From AC-32 sp963772975 (GTDB lineage Bacteria > Actinomycetota > Thermoleophilia > Gaiellales > Gaiellaceae), in assembly GCA_963772975.1 (NCBI GenBank), contig CAVYZH010000002.1:62001-126000 (forward strand): a stretch of 64,000 nt of DNA, read 5' to 3'. Each line of letters opens with the position of its first letter. Position 1 is the stretch's first letter. Made by a program: the position numbers and the translations under genes. The notes beneath the pieces were generated by a model. It did not search any database, was not told the origin of the DNA, and worked only from the letters and a program-made list of their open reading frames with translations. Shown here piece after piece: positions 8,924-18,448 of this stretch.

Positions 8924-9376
8924 CTAGCCGCGGGCATAGCCCGTCAGCCGGTTGCCGGATTGGGCCGCCGGGGCGGCCGTGGAACTACGCGAGAGCGCGC
9001 GGACGATCCAGGTATTGACGGAGACGCCTTCGCGGCTCGCTGCGGTCTCGAGCGCGCTCTTGAGCGCCTCGGGCAGCCGCAGAGTGATGCGGGCGGTGTA
9101 CGCCTCGTCGGCCGCGGCGGCCGGGGCCTCGGGCTCTTCGCTGACGAACACGAGCTCCGGGTCCTGGCCGGTCAGCCGCACCTCGACGTGGCCGCCGGGA
9201 AGCTTCTCGTTCAGCTCGAGCGCCACTTCCGAGAGCGCATCGAGCAGGCGCAGGCCGACGGAGGCCTGGAGCGTGAGCACGAGCCGTCCGGCCACCTCGG
9301 CCGTCTCCTCGTTCCCCAGCTCCGCGACCGCCGAGAGGTCGGCCTTGAGCGCGTCTACGAATCTCTGTAGCTGCAT
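8924..9376 (-). CDS. Ribbon-helix-helix (HicB-type C-terminal domain) regulator
   Basis: A 150-residue protein. Residues about 95-130 (ARITLRLPEALKSALETAA followed by REGVSVNTWIVRALSRS) form a ribbon-helix-helix DNA-binding domain of the HicB/Arc type. The N-terminal 75 residues are a helical domain of unknown role, joined by an alanine-rich linker. No HicA-like toxin gene is next to it, so this is more likely a transcriptional regulator than half of a toxin-antitoxin pair. It is the first gene of an operon with the 31-codon ORF, DUF4097 and two MFS genes. Tandem TGACRTCAC repeats overlap its own promoter, suggesting autoregulation. Confidence 0.78.
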   Translation of the reverse strand: MQLQRFVDALKADLSAVAELGNEETAEVAGRLVLTLQASVGLRLLDALSEVALELNEKLPGGHVEVRLTGQDPELVFVSEEPEAPAAAADEAYTARITLRLPEALKSALETAASREGVSVNTWIVRALSRSSTAAPAAQSGNRLTGYARG

Positions 9377-9378
9377 CG

Positions 9379-9414
9379 TGACGTCACTATGACATCACTA
9401 GTGCTGTCTGTCAA
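9379..9414 (-). promoter_or_regulatory. Promoter with overlapping tandem operator for the RHH operon
   Basis: On the minus strand a consensus -35 TTGACA (9414-9409) and a -10 CATAGT (9391-9386) are separated by exactly 17 bases. The -10 is followed within 9 bases by the ATG at 9376, so the message has almost no leader. Two direct repeats, tgacgtcac (9379-9387) and tgacatcac (9390-9398), have an 11-base period and overlap the -10. Tandem half-sites one helical turn apart are the typical operator layout for RHH proteins such as the one encoded immediately downstream. Confidence 0.7.
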
Positions 9415-9417
9415 GCG

Positions 9418-9969
9418 TCACCCTGACGAATAGAGGCTTTTGGCGTAACCACGCCGATACAGCGTCTTCAGATGCTCCACGCGCTTGACGTAATGCCGCG
9501 TTTCGGCGAAGGCGATCCCCTTCCCCTCGCTTCGCCAGGAGTCGACGTTCTGCTGGCCGGCGTTGTAGGCGGCCAGTGCCGTGCGCTCGTCGCGGTACTT
9601 GTCGAGCAGGTGCCGCAGGTACCAGGAGCCGTAGCGGACGTTGATCTCGGGGTCGTCCAGGTCGGAGACCCGGAACTTCGAGCCGCCCGTGTGGACGGCG
9701 ATCCCCTTCGCCGTGTCCGGCAGCAGCTGCATCAGGCCGATCGCGCCGGAGCTCGAGCGCGCGTGGGCGTGGAACTTGCTCTCCTGGTAGATCACGCCTG
9801 CGAGCAGCGCCGGGTCGAGCCGGTAGTTACGCGCGTGGCCGCGGACGATCGCGTCGTAGCGCAGCGGATAGCGCAGGCGCACGTACCACGCCGGCTCCGT
9901 CGAGTGGACGTAGGCGACGATGCCTCCGAGGGCCGCCCCCACGAGGACGAGCGCGAGCAGCTTCTTCAC
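9418..9969 (-). CDS. Lytic transglycosylase, SLT (MltE/Slt-like) domain
   Basis: A 183-residue murein hydrolase. Residues 1-20 form an uncleaved signal anchor or signal peptide. The SLT domain shows YQESKFHAHA with the catalytic glutamate near residue 62, then SSGAIGLMQLLPDTA, and LAAYNAGQ near residue 136. These are the ES, GLMQ and AYNAG motifs of family 1 transglycosylases. The GTG start overlaps the coaE stop (GTGA), so it is coupled to coaE. It ends just upstream of the RHH operon promoter. Confidence 0.9.
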   Translation of the reverse strand: MKKLLALVLVGAALGGIVAYVHSTEPAWYVRLRYPLRYDAIVRGHARNYRLDPALLAGVIYQESKFHAHARSSSGAIGLMQLLPDTAKGIAVHTGGSKFRVSDLDDPEINVRYGSWYLRHLLDKYRDERTALAAYNAGQQNVDSWRSEGKGIAFAETRHYVKRVEHLKTLYRRGYAKSLYSSG

Positions 9970-10553
9970 CGCATCAGCTCCCGCAACACCGCCTGTACGA
10001 AGTCGTCGAGCTTCTCCAGCGACCCGTCGTTGACGTAGGCGAAGTCGGCCTGCGCGATCTTGACCGGGTCGGGTAGCAGACGCGGCTCGCGCTGCTCGGC
10101 CGCGACCTCGCTGCGGGCGCCACGCACCTTGGGCGGCGCGGTCACGACGACGACCGCGTCGAAGCGGTCCTCCCCACCGACCTCGTAGAGCAGCGGCACC
10201 TCGGTCGCGCTCACCCGCGGCGGATCGTCCAGCTCGGCCAGCCGCTCGCGCCAGCTCAGGTACTCGTCGACGACCAGCGGATGCAGCAGGCCTTCGAGCC
10301 AGTCCAGCGCCTCGCGGTCGGCGAAGACGATCTCGGCGATCGCGCCGCGGTCGACGTCGCCGTTCTCGCCGAAGATCCCGTCGCCGAAGCGCTCGCGCAG
10401 CGCCTCGCGCACGGGCTCGTCCTCCTGCAGCAGGCGATGGACGATGTCGTCGCTCGAGATGACGGCGGCGCCGTGGCGCGCGAAGGCGGCGAGGGCCTCG
10501 CTCTTGCCGGCTCCGATGCCGCCCGTGATGGCGACGGCGATCGGTCTCGCCAA
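9966..10553 (-). CDS. coaE: Dephospho-CoA kinase
   Basis: A 195-residue CoaE, which phosphorylates dephospho-CoA in the last step of coenzyme A synthesis. The P-loop GGIGAGKS lies at residues 11-18, the substrate segment ISSDDIVH near 32, HPLV near 92, and VPLLYEVGGEDRFDAVVVV near 118-136. The start is TTG, one base after the rpsA stop. The rpsA-coaE-transglycosylase order indicates one transcript; the rpsA/coaE pairing is common in actinobacteria. Confidence 0.93.
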   Translation of the reverse strand: MARPIAVAITGGIGAGKSEALAAFARHGAAVISSDDIVHRLLQEDEPVREALRERFGDGIFGENGDVDRGAIAEIVFADREALDWLEGLLHPLVVDEYLSWRERLAELDDPPRVSATEVPLLYEVGGEDRFDAVVVVTAPPKVRGARSEVAAEQREPRLLPDPVKIAQADFAYVNDGSLEKLDDFVQAVLRELMR

Positions 10554-10554
10554 G

Positions 10555-11976
10555 CTACTCGGGCTCGTCGGCGGGAGCCTCGGCCTCGGCGGCCGGCTCC
10601 GGCTCTTCGGCGGGCTCGTCGGCGGGCTCGTCGGGCGCTTCCGCGACCGGCTCCTCCACCGGCTCGTCGGCCGGCTCCTCGATCGGCTCCTCGACGGGCT
10701 CGAGGTCCGGCTCCGTCTCGGGCTCGAGGTCCGGCTCAGCCTCTGCCAGCGGCGGTGCCTCGGGAGCTGCCGAGCTCTCCGGGAAGACTTCCTCCGAGAG
10801 ATCGAGGTTCGGCGTGCCCTCGACGGCCTCGCCGTCCTCGGCGCGCTCGGTCACTCCTCCGCCCTCGACGCGCTTGAGCGAGAGCGAGAGGCGGCGCCGC
10901 TCGGCGTCGACCTCGATGATCTTGGCCTTGACCGAGTCGCCCTGCGAGACGACCTCGCGCGGGTTCTCGACGTGGTGCTGGGCGAGCTCGGAGATGTGCA
11001 CCAGCCCTTCGACCCCCGGCATGATCTCGACGAAGGCGCCGAAGGTGACGACCTTCGTGACCTTGCCCTCGACCTCGTCGCCCTCGTGGTAGGTCTCGAG
11101 CACCTGCTGCCACGGGTCGCTCTGGGTCTGCTTGAGGCCAAGGGAGATGCGTTGACGCTCGCGGTCGATGTCGAGCACCTTGACCTTCACGTCCTGGCCG
11201 ATCTCGAGCACCTCGGACGGATGGTTGACGTGCGACCACGAGAGCTCCGAGATGTGGATCAGCCCGTCCATCCCGTCGAGGTCGACGAAAGCGCCGAAGT
11301 CGACGATGTTCGAGATCTGGCCGTCGACGACGTCGCCCGGGTTGAGCCGGTCGAGGATCGCCTGCCGCATCTCCTTGCGCTCGTCCTCGAGCACGGCACG
11401 TCGTGAGAGCACGACGTTGTTGCGCGAGCGGTTGAGCTCGATCACCTTCGCGCGCAGCTCCTGGCCGAGGAACTCGTCGAGGTCCTGGACGCGGCGGATG
11501 TCGACCAGCGACGCGGGCAGGAAGCCACGCACGCCGAGATCGAGGATCAGGCCGCCCTTGACGACCTCGATCACCTTGCCGAGCACCGGCTCCTCCGACT
11601 CGGCCGCGCGCTCGATCGCCTTCCACGCCAGCTCGAAGCGGGCGCGCTTCTTCGACAGGATCAGGCGGCCCTCGGCGTCTTCCTTCGTCAGCACGAGCGC
11701 GTCGATCTCGTCGCCCAGGCTGACCTCGTCCGCCGGGTTGACCGAGCGCCGGATCGAGAGCTCGGCGACCGGGATCACACCTTCCGACTTGTAGCCGATG
11801 TCGACGAGAACCTCGTCCTTGTCCACGCGCACGACGGTGCCGTGAACCACCTCGCCCTCGTTGATCGTCGGGAAGGTGGCGTCGTAGTTCGGGACGCGCT
11901 CGCCGTCCTCCGTCGTCGTCCAGACGGAGTCCTCGTCGAGCTGCGTGCCCTCTCTGTTCACGGTTTCACTGGCCAT
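10555..11976 (-). CDS. rpsA: 30S ribosomal protein S1
   Basis: A 473-residue S1 with four S1 RNA-binding domains (about residues 35-105, 120-190, 208-278, 293-365), e.g. GAFVDLDGMDGLIHISELSWSHV in two parts typical of the domain. After residue 385 it changes to a low-complexity acidic tail of repeated EEP/DEP/EPD units, about 85 residues long, as in other actinobacterial S1 proteins. The ATG at 11976 gives MASETVNREG and is preceded by a TATACT -10 element. The acidic tail has no known specific function. Confidence 0.95.
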   Translation of the reverse strand: MASETVNREGTQLDEDSVWTTTEDGERVPNYDATFPTINEGEVVHGTVVRVDKDEVLVDIGYKSEGVIPVAELSIRRSVNPADEVSLGDEIDALVLTKEDAEGRLILSKKRARFELAWKAIERAAESEEPVLGKVIEVVKGGLILDLGVRGFLPASLVDIRRVQDLDEFLGQELRAKVIELNRSRNNVVLSRRAVLEDERKEMRQAILDRLNPGDVVDGQISNIVDFGAFVDLDGMDGLIHISELSWSHVNHPSEVLEIGQDVKVKVLDIDRERQRISLGLKQTQSDPWQQVLETYHEGDEVEGKVTKVVTFGAFVEIMPGVEGLVHISELAQHHVENPREVVSQGDSVKAKIIEVDAERRRLSLSLKRVEGGGVTERAEDGEAVEGTPNLDLSEEVFPESSAAPEAPPLAEAEPDLEPETEPDLEPVEEPIEEPADEPVEEPVAEAPDEPADEPAEEPEPAAEAEAPADEPE

Positions 11977-11989
11977 CGAGAAGTCGGTC

Positions 11990-11995
11990 AGTATA
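11990..11995 (-). promoter_or_regulatory. -10 element (TATACT) of the rpsA promoter
   Basis: On the minus strand TATACT lies 13 bases before the rpsA ATG, in the 115-base gap between rpsA and the divergent GGDEF gene. It is near-consensus for a housekeeping sigma factor. No clear -35 hexamer could be assigned. The predicted leader is under 10 bases. Confidence 0.5.
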
Positions 11996-12093
11996 GCCGC
12001 GAGGCGCTTCACACCTTGGTTCCCGCCCAGTGGCCGAAAACGGCCGTTGTCCCCCGGCCGGGTGATGTGCAGGCGACCCGGAGACTCGATTCT

Positions 12094-13755
12094 GTGTCTT
12101 CGACCAAGCGAGCTGCGGCCATAGACGAGATACAGGCTCACAACAACGAGGCGCGCCCTCACGGCGCCGGCTTTGCCGCGCGCGATTTCGCCTCCTCCTT
12201 GCACTCTCTGCTGGAGATCACGAAGGCGGTCCGCACTGGCGCCGATGTCGACTCTGTCGTCGACGCGATCGCTCGTGTCGTCGCGGAGACGCTCGGTTTC
12301 CAGACCGTGGTGCTGAACGTCTACCGGCCCGAATGGGATGACTTCTGCGTCGCGACCGTGCACGGCAACGACACCGTGCACGACGCCCTGCACGGCTCGG
12401 TTTACGACTGGGGGAGCTGGACGCCGCTCCTGGACGACAGGTTCGCGCGCGAGGGCGCGTACTTCATCCCGAACGACGCCTTCGACTGGTCACAGGACCT
12501 CGGCGATCGCTTCGTTCCCACCGGCGAGCCGGCGGTCGCGGGGCCGGAGGGCTGGCACCCCAACGACGAGCTGTTCGTTCCGCTCGAGAACTCCGGCGGC
12601 GAGATTGTCGGGATCATGTCGTTCGGCGACCCGCTCGACGGCCGCCGCCCGGACGACGAGCAACTCGCGAACGCCGTCGCGCTCGCCTCGCACGCGGCGC
12701 TCGCGCTGGAGGCGGCACAGGAGCGCGCGCGCTCGCAGCGCCACCAGTCCGGCCTGGAGCAGCTGCTGCACGTCAGCTCCCAGCTTCCACAGACGGTCTC
12801 CACCGAGGCAATGCTCACGTCTGTCTGCGAGGCGGTCTCGGAAGCGCTGGGCTTCGACAAGGTCCTAATCCAGCTGGTTGCGGACAGGACCGGGCGCCTG
12901 ACGCCCGCCGCCGCCGCCGGCTGCACGGAGGACGAGGTCGAGGCGTCGGCCGCGCTCGAGCTCGGTCGGATCTCACGCCTGTTCGAGCCGCAGTTCGAGG
13001 TCGCCGGCTGCTACCTGGTTCCCCGCGAGGAGGGCGCGGCCCGCGTCGGCCCGGGCCAGCTCGTGTATCGCTCTGTGATGAATGGGCGCGGCCCGCACGC
13101 GTGGAACCACCACTGGCTCGTCGTTCCGCTGCGCGATGCGAACGGAGATGTTCGCGGCGTGCTCTGGGCGGACGAGCCGCACTCACGCCTGCTCCCGAGC
13201 GAGCACGTCCTGCAGGCGCTGCGAATCTTCGCGAACCACGCGACGGAGGCGCTCGCGGTGGCGAGGCAACTCGAGGAGACACGCTTTCTGGCCGATCACG
13301 ACCCGCTGACGCGCCTGCTCAACCGCCGCGCGCTGCTCCGGGAGCTCACGGCAGAAGTAGACGAGGAGCGCCCGCTCGCGCTCGTCTTCCTCGACCTCGA
13401 CAACTTCAAGAACGTCAACGACGGGCACGGACACGCCACCGGCGACCGGGTGCTGGAGCGGATCGCCTCGCTGCTCGTCGAGCTGGTGCGCACAGGCGAC
13501 GACGCGTTCCGCGTCGGCGGCGACGAGTTCGCGCTGCTCCTGCGTGGCGCCGGGGAGCTGGAGGCGCGCGAGGTCGTGGCTCGGATCGTGGCCGCGGTCG
13601 AAGGGAACATCCATCCGCTGGTACGCACCCTGAGCGCGAGCTTTGGGATCGCGCCCAGCGCCGGGGCGAAGGAGCCGGAGGAGCTGCTCCGAATTGCTGA
13701 CGAGGCGATGTACGAAGCGAAGCGCTCTGGCACACGAGTGGAGGTTGCGGCGTGA
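12094..13755 (+). CDS. Diguanylate cyclase with two GAF domains
   Basis: A 553-residue sensor enzyme that would make c-di-GMP from two GTP. Two GAF sensor domains (about residues 30-195 and 215-370) precede a GGDEF domain (about 385-553). The active site FRVGGDEFALLL is intact near residue 474, the DxLTxLxNR signature appears as DHDPLTRLLNRRALL, and LDLDNFKNVNDGHGH is conserved. An RxxD inhibitory site (RTGD) lies exactly five residues before GGDEF, so product inhibition is likely. The GTG at 12094 is the best start, though an upstream GTG is possible. It is coupled to the following HD-GYP gene. Confidence 0.92.
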   Translation: MSSTKRAAAIDEIQAHNNEARPHGAGFAARDFASSLHSLLEITKAVRTGADVDSVVDAIARVVAETLGFQTVVLNVYRPEWDDFCVATVHGNDTVHDALHGSVYDWGSWTPLLDDRFAREGAYFIPNDAFDWSQDLGDRFVPTGEPAVAGPEGWHPNDELFVPLENSGGEIVGIMSFGDPLDGRRPDDEQLANAVALASHAALALEAAQERARSQRHQSGLEQLLHVSSQLPQTVSTEAMLTSVCEAVSEALGFDKVLIQLVADRTGRLTPAAAAGCTEDEVEASAALELGRISRLFEPQFEVAGCYLVPREEGAARVGPGQLVYRSVMNGRGPHAWNHHWLVVPLRDANGDVRGVLWADEPHSRLLPSEHVLQALRIFANHATEALAVARQLEETRFLADHDPLTRLLNRRALLRELTAEVDEERPLALVFLDLDNFKNVNDGHGHATGDRVLERIASLLVELVRTGDDAFRVGGDEFALLLRGAGELEAREVVARIVAAVEGNIHPLVRTLSASFGIAPSAGAKEPEELLRIADEAMYEAKRSGTRVEVAA

Positions 13756-14930
13756 GCGCCGAGGCGACTCCGACCCCGGAGCAAGGCGCGCGTGCGGAGC
13801 AACCGGTGGGCCTCGCGGCCGGCCCCGAGCGGCTTTCGCGCTTGGTCTACCTCTCGCGAGCGATCGCAGCCGAGCAGGTCTCGCAGCGAATGCTGCGCGT
13901 GGCGGGCCGGGAGCTGACGCAACTCCTCGACGCGGAGGCGTGCCTGATCTCGCAACTCGAGGGTGGGCTCCTACGCGAAGTTGCCGACTACGCCCGCTCC
14001 GAACGCCAGGTCGCGCGCGGGCTGAGCTACTACCTCTCCGACTACCCTGCGACGGCCGAAGTGCTGGAGTCGCGCCTCCCCAGCTCGATCTCGGCCGCCG
14101 ACCCGGGCGTCGATCCGGCGGAGCTGTTCGTCCTTCGCGAGATGGAGATGCAGGCGGTGCTCCTGGTGCCACTCGTGGTCGCCGGTCGAACTTGGGGATT
14201 GATCGAGGTCTACGACTCGCGCCCGCGTGCCTTCCCCGCCCTCGAGCGGCACGTCGCCGAGCTGGCCGCGGCGCAGATCGGCGGGCTCCTGGCCGCGTTC
14301 GAGCATGAAGAGCGCGCGCAGCGGCTCTACCGCGAGACGCTCGCCTCGCTATCGAACGCACTCGAGGCCAAGGACGCCGTCACGAGCGAGCACACCGAGG
14401 AGGTCGTCCGACTCGCGGTCGCCGTCGCGGCCGAGCTCGACCTGGACCTCGAAGCTGTCCGCAACGTCGAGCTTGGATCGGTACTGCACGACATCGGCAA
14501 GGTGCGCGTGCCGGAGGCGATCCTCAACAAACCCGGCTCGCTCACGGAGGAGGAATGGACGATCATGCGCACGCACCCGGAGGTGGGCGAACGGATCCTG
14601 CGGCCGATCCAGTCGCTGCAGCCGATCCTTCCCATCGTCCGCCACCACCACGAGCGCTGGGACGGCACGGGCTACCCGGACCGGCTCATTGGGCGGGCGA
14701 TCCCGCTCGGCGCCCGAATCGTCGCCGTGTGCGACGCCTACCGCGCGATGACCGAAGACCGTCCGTACCGCAGCGCGCTCGACGCGGGCGAGGCTCGCCG
14801 AGAGCTCCGGGAGGGCGTCGGCACCCAATTCGACGGCGACTGCGTCGCCGCACTGCTGCGCGTGCTCGAGCGCCGCATCGAATCGGCAGAGGTGGTCGCG
14901 CTGCGGCCACCGAGCTCGCAGCAGGACTGA
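13752..14930 (+). CDS. HD-GYP c-di-GMP phosphodiesterase with GAF domain
   Basis: A 392-residue protein with an N-terminal GAF-like domain (about residues 28-185) and a C-terminal HD-GYP domain. Key residues are present: HDIGK near 246, RTHPEVGERIL, and RHHHERWDGTGYPDRLIG, the HHE..DGxGYP signature of active c-di-GMP hydrolases. Its GTG overlaps the stop of the GGDEF gene by 4 bases. The pair thus encodes opposed activities in one transcript, each with its own GAF sensor. It ends 6 bases from the convergent polA stop. Confidence 0.92.
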   Translation: MSAEATPTPEQGARAEQPVGLAAGPERLSRLVYLSRAIAAEQVSQRMLRVAGRELTQLLDAEACLISQLEGGLLREVADYARSERQVARGLSYYLSDYPATAEVLESRLPSSISAADPGVDPAELFVLREMEMQAVLLVPLVVAGRTWGLIEVYDSRPRAFPALERHVAELAAAQIGGLLAAFEHEERAQRLYRETLASLSNALEAKDAVTSEHTEEVVRLAVAVAAELDLDLEAVRNVELGSVLHDIGKVRVPEAILNKPGSLTEEEWTIMRTHPEVGERILRPIQSLQPILPIVRHHHERWDGTGYPDRLIGRAIPLGARIVAVCDAYRAMTEDRPYRSALDAGEARRELREGVGTQFDGDCVAALLRVLERRIESAEVVALRPPSSQQD

Positions 14931-14936
14931 CGCGCC

Positions 14937-17493
14937 CTACGACTTGGCCTCGTGCCAGTCGTCGCCGACGCCGACGTCGACCTCGAGCGGCGGATCGAGC
15001 GGGTAGGCGCGGCACATCTCCTCGCGCACGAGCGCCTTGATCGCGCTCACCTCCGCCTCGGGAACCTCGAGCAAGAGCTCGTCGTGCACCTGCAGCACCA
15101 AGCGCGCCGCCCTGCCCTCGTCGCGCAGGCGGCGGTGGATCGCCACCATCGCCGCCTTGATCACGTCGGCCGCGGTGCCCTGCATGACCGAGTTGACCGC
15201 GAGCCGCTCGCCGAGCGAGCGCGTTTGCCGGTTCGAGGCGCGGATCTCGGGCACCGGCCGCCGCCGGCCCAACAGCGTGGTCACGTAGCCGTCGCGCGAG
15301 GCCTGCTCGATCGTCCGCTGGATGAAGTCCTGCACGTGCGGGAAGCGCGCCAGGTAGGCGTCGATGTACGCCTGCGCCTCGTCACGCGGGATCTCGAGGT
15401 TCTCGGAGAGGCCGAACGACGAGATCCCGTAGATGATCCCGAAGTTGACCATCTTGGCGACGTTGCGCTCGTCCTTCGTCAGCGTCGCGCGCTCCTTGCC
15501 CAGCACCTCGGCAGCGGTGGCCGCATGGATGTCCTCGCCCGCTTCGAACGCCTCCCGCAGCTTCGGCTCGCCGGAGACGTGCGCGAGGATCCGCAGCTCG
15601 ACCTGCGAGTAGTCGGCCGAGACGAGCCGGTGCCCGGCCTCGGCGACGAAGGCGGAGCGGATCTCACGGCCGAGCTCGGTGCGGATCGGGATCGCCTGAA
15701 GGTTCGGGTTGGTCGTCGAGAGCCGCCCGGTCGCCGCGACCGCCTGGTTGAAGGTCGTGTGCAGCCGGCCGTCCTCCCCGATCAGGGTCGGGAGCGGACC
15801 GAGGTAGGTGTTGAGCAGCTTCGAGTACTCACGCCACTCCTCGATCACGCCGACGATCTCGTGCTCGCCGCGGATCGTTCGCAGCACACGCGTGTCGGTC
15901 GAATAGCCCGTCTTGCCCTTGCGGCCGGGCGTGAGCTGCAGCTGCTCGAACAGGATCCGCGCCACCTGCTGGGTCGAGCCGAGCATGAACTCCTCGCCCG
16001 CCAGCTCGTACGCCTTGGCCTCGAGCTCCTCGACCCGGTCGGCCAGGCGGGCCGTGATCTCGCCCATCCGGTAGGTGTCGACCTTGACCCCGGCCGACTC
16101 CATCGCCGCCAGCACCTCGGTCAGCGGCAGCTCGATCTCGCGGTACAGGGACTCCGCCCCACGCTCGCGGACGCGCTCGAGCATCGGCTCGCGCAGCCGC
16201 AGCGTCGCGGCGGCATGGCGGACGAGCGCGGCGGTTTCCTCCTCGGCCTCGGGCACCGGCAGCAGCTCCACGCCGTACTCGGCGGCGAGGTCGTCGAGCG
16301 CGTACTCGGCCCGGCCGGGCTCGATCAGGTACGCCAGGATCATCGTGTCGTCCGTCGCCTCGACCCGCAGCGACTTGGCGTCGTGCGCAACCAGCTCGCC
16401 CTCGAGCCGCTCGGGCCTTGGCGAGACGACGACCTCGTTCCCGGCCGCGATGGCGATCCGGTCGGTGTCGGCCGCGATGCCGAGCGGCCCGCGAGGAAGC
16501 GCCGGAGCCAGTTCCTCGCGCCACGGCACCTCGACGCCGGTCGGAACGAGCGGCGCGGCTGCGGGTAGCGCCTCGTCGAGCTCGTCCACGCGGTTCAAGA
16601 GGTTGCGGAACTCGAAGCGCCGGAACATCTCCTTCAATTGCGAGCGGTCGGGCGGGGAGAGCACGACCTCGGCTGGGTCGAAGTCGAGCTCGAGGTCGCG
16701 CCGCATCGTCGCGAGCTCCTTCGCGGCGCGGGCCTGATCGGCGTGCTCGCGGATCGACTTCGAGCGGGCCGGCGTCAGCTCGTCCACGTGGTGCGAGCAC
16801 CTCCTCCAGCGAGCCGTACTGGGCGATCAACTGGCCGGCGGTCTTGTCGCCGATCCCGGGAACACCGGGGATGTTGTCGGAGGCATCGCCCTTCAGGCCG
16901 ATGAAGTCCGGCACCTGCTCGGGCTTGATCCCCAGCCGCAGCTCGACCCGCTCGGGCGTGTAGACGTTGACGTCGGAGACGCCACGCGGGGTCATCATCA
17001 GCGCGACGTTGTCGCTCACGAGCTGGAAGGCGTCGCGGTCGGTCGAGACGACCGTCGTCTTGATCCCGGCCTCGTCGGCACGGTGGGCGAGCGTGGCGAT
17101 CACGTCGTCCGCCTCCCAGCCCTCGAACTCGAGGTTGCGGTAGCCGAAGGCCTCGACGATCGGCCGGAAGTACGGGAACTGCTCCCGCAGCAGGTCCGGC
17201 ATCGGCTTGCGCTCGATCTTGTAGGTCTCAAGCTGCTCGGTCCGGTGCACGGGCCGCGTGTCCCAGGCGACCGCCACGCCCCTCGGCCGGTAGTCGGCGA
17301 GCAGCTTGAAGAGCATGTTGGCGAAGCCGAGCAGCGCGTTCGTGGCGAAGCCCTCGCTCGTGGCGAGCTCCTCCGGGAGCGCGTAGAAGGCGCGGTAGGC
17401 GAGGTTGTTGCCGTCGACGAGGAAGAGCTCGGAGTCGCGCGCTGGGCCGTCGTCGAGCTGCAGCTCCTCTCCCGTCAGCGTCTTCGGCGACAT
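14937..17493 (-). CDS. polA: DNA polymerase I, interrupted by a +1 frameshift
   Basis: Pol I for replication gap filling and repair. The N-terminal 5'-3' exonuclease (FLVDGNNLAYRAF, AWDTR, GLKGDASDNIPGVPGIG) is read in one frame down to about 16790. The rest (residual 3'-5' exonuclease-like region, then polymerase motifs DYSQVELRILAH, RNVAKMVNFGIIYG and QVHDELLLEV) is in another. At about 16788-16794 the minus strand reads GCACCACGTGGAC; deleting one C restores a continuous product of about 850 residues. An assembly error is likely in an essential gene; programmed shifting is not supported by a slippery site. The start at 17493 (MSPKTL) avoids overlap with the divergent GNAT gene. Confidence 0.88.
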
Positions 17494-17512
17494 CTCTGCG
17501 AGTCTACGTCGC

Positions 17513-18448
17513 ATGGCTGGGCTCGAGATCGTCTCCTTTACCGACGCGCATCTGGACGACGCGGCGGCTCTGCTCGCGGCCCGTCACGAGCGCCACCGAG
17601 AGGCCGAGCCGCTGCTCCCGGAGCTCCCCGAACCGCGTGAGGCGGTCGAGCGGGAGTGGCGGGCCGAAGGCGCGAACGGCGTCTTCGCGAGCCGCGGCTC
17701 GGAGCCGATCGGCTATCTGGTCGCGGCGCCGTTCGCGATCGGCTCGGCAGCTCCCTGGATGCGCGCGAACATCGCGGGGCAGGCGATCGAGGGAGACCGC
17801 GAGGCGATGCGCGATCTCTACGCAGCAGCGGCCCAGCGCTGGGTCGAGGACGGGCTGACGCACCACGCGTGCTTCGTTCCCTCCTACGATGCCGAGCTCG
17901 TCGACGCCTGGTTCCGGCTCTCGTTCGGGGCCTCCTCGTACCTGGCGATGCGCGAGACCAGCCCGGAGGAGCCGTTCGCTGCCGACGTCGAGATCAGAGC
18001 CGGGACCCCTAACGACTTCGAGCACGCCGCGCGTCTGGAGCTCGAGATGTCGGCGGCGATGATCCCGTCGCCGAGCTTCTCGGACGTCGGGTTGCAGACC
18101 TTTGAGGAGGTCCTGGCCGAATGGCGTGAGGACGACAACGGCGAGTTCGAGCTCTTCGTGGCCGAGCGCGAAGGCCGGGTCGTCGGGCAGGTCCTGCTCT
18201 ACCGCCGGCCGCCCGACCTGCGCGTGCCGGCCGAGGGCATCGATCTCGCGCAGGCCTCGACCGAGCCGGAGGCGCGCGGAACGGGCGTCGGGCGCGCGCT
18301 GACCGCGCACGTGATCCGCTGGGCGCACGAGCACGGTCACCCGGTGATGACGACCGACTGGCGGGCGACGAACCTCTGGGCCTCCCGGTTCTGGCCTCGT
18401 CGCGGCTTCCGCCCGTCGTTCGTGCGGCTCTACCGCTCGATTCCGTAG
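17513..18448 (+). CDS. GNAT N-acetyltransferase, two-domain
   Basis: A 311-residue protein with two GNAT-like halves. The N-terminal half (about 1-155) lacks a clear acetyl-CoA loop, while the C-terminal half (about 165-311) has it as STEPEARGTGVGRALTAHV near residue 257. The end ASRFWPRRGFRPSFVRLYRSIP is typical of the fold. The substrate is unknown. The stop codon overlaps the GTG of the LarA-like gene (TAGTG), so the two are co-expressed, a hint that acetylation and the LarA-like reaction are linked. Confidence 0.8.
   Translation: MAGLEIVSFTDAHLDDAAALLAARHERHREAEPLLPELPEPREAVEREWRAEGANGVFASRGSEPIGYLVAAPFAIGSAAPWMRANIAGQAIEGDREAMRDLYAAAAQRWVEDGLTHHACFVPSYDAELVDAWFRLSFGASSYLAMRETSPEEPFAADVEIRAGTPNDFEHAARLELEMSAAMIPSPSFSDVGLQTFEEVLAEWREDDNGEFELFVAEREGRVVGQVLLYRRPPDLRVPAEGIDLAQASTEPEARGTGVGRALTAHVIRWAHEHGHPVMTTDWRATNLWASRFWPRRGFRPSFVRLYRSIP

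Noticed and set aside
8924..9376. HicA-HicB toxin-antitoxin pair
   Set aside because: Only the RHH half is present; the neighbouring small ORF is proline/arginine-rich and does not resemble the HicA dsRBD-like toxin.
10555..10760. Repeat region at the 3' end of rpsA as a separate repeat element
   Set aside because: It encodes the acidic EEP/DEP tail in frame with S1 and is typical of actinobacterial S1 proteins.
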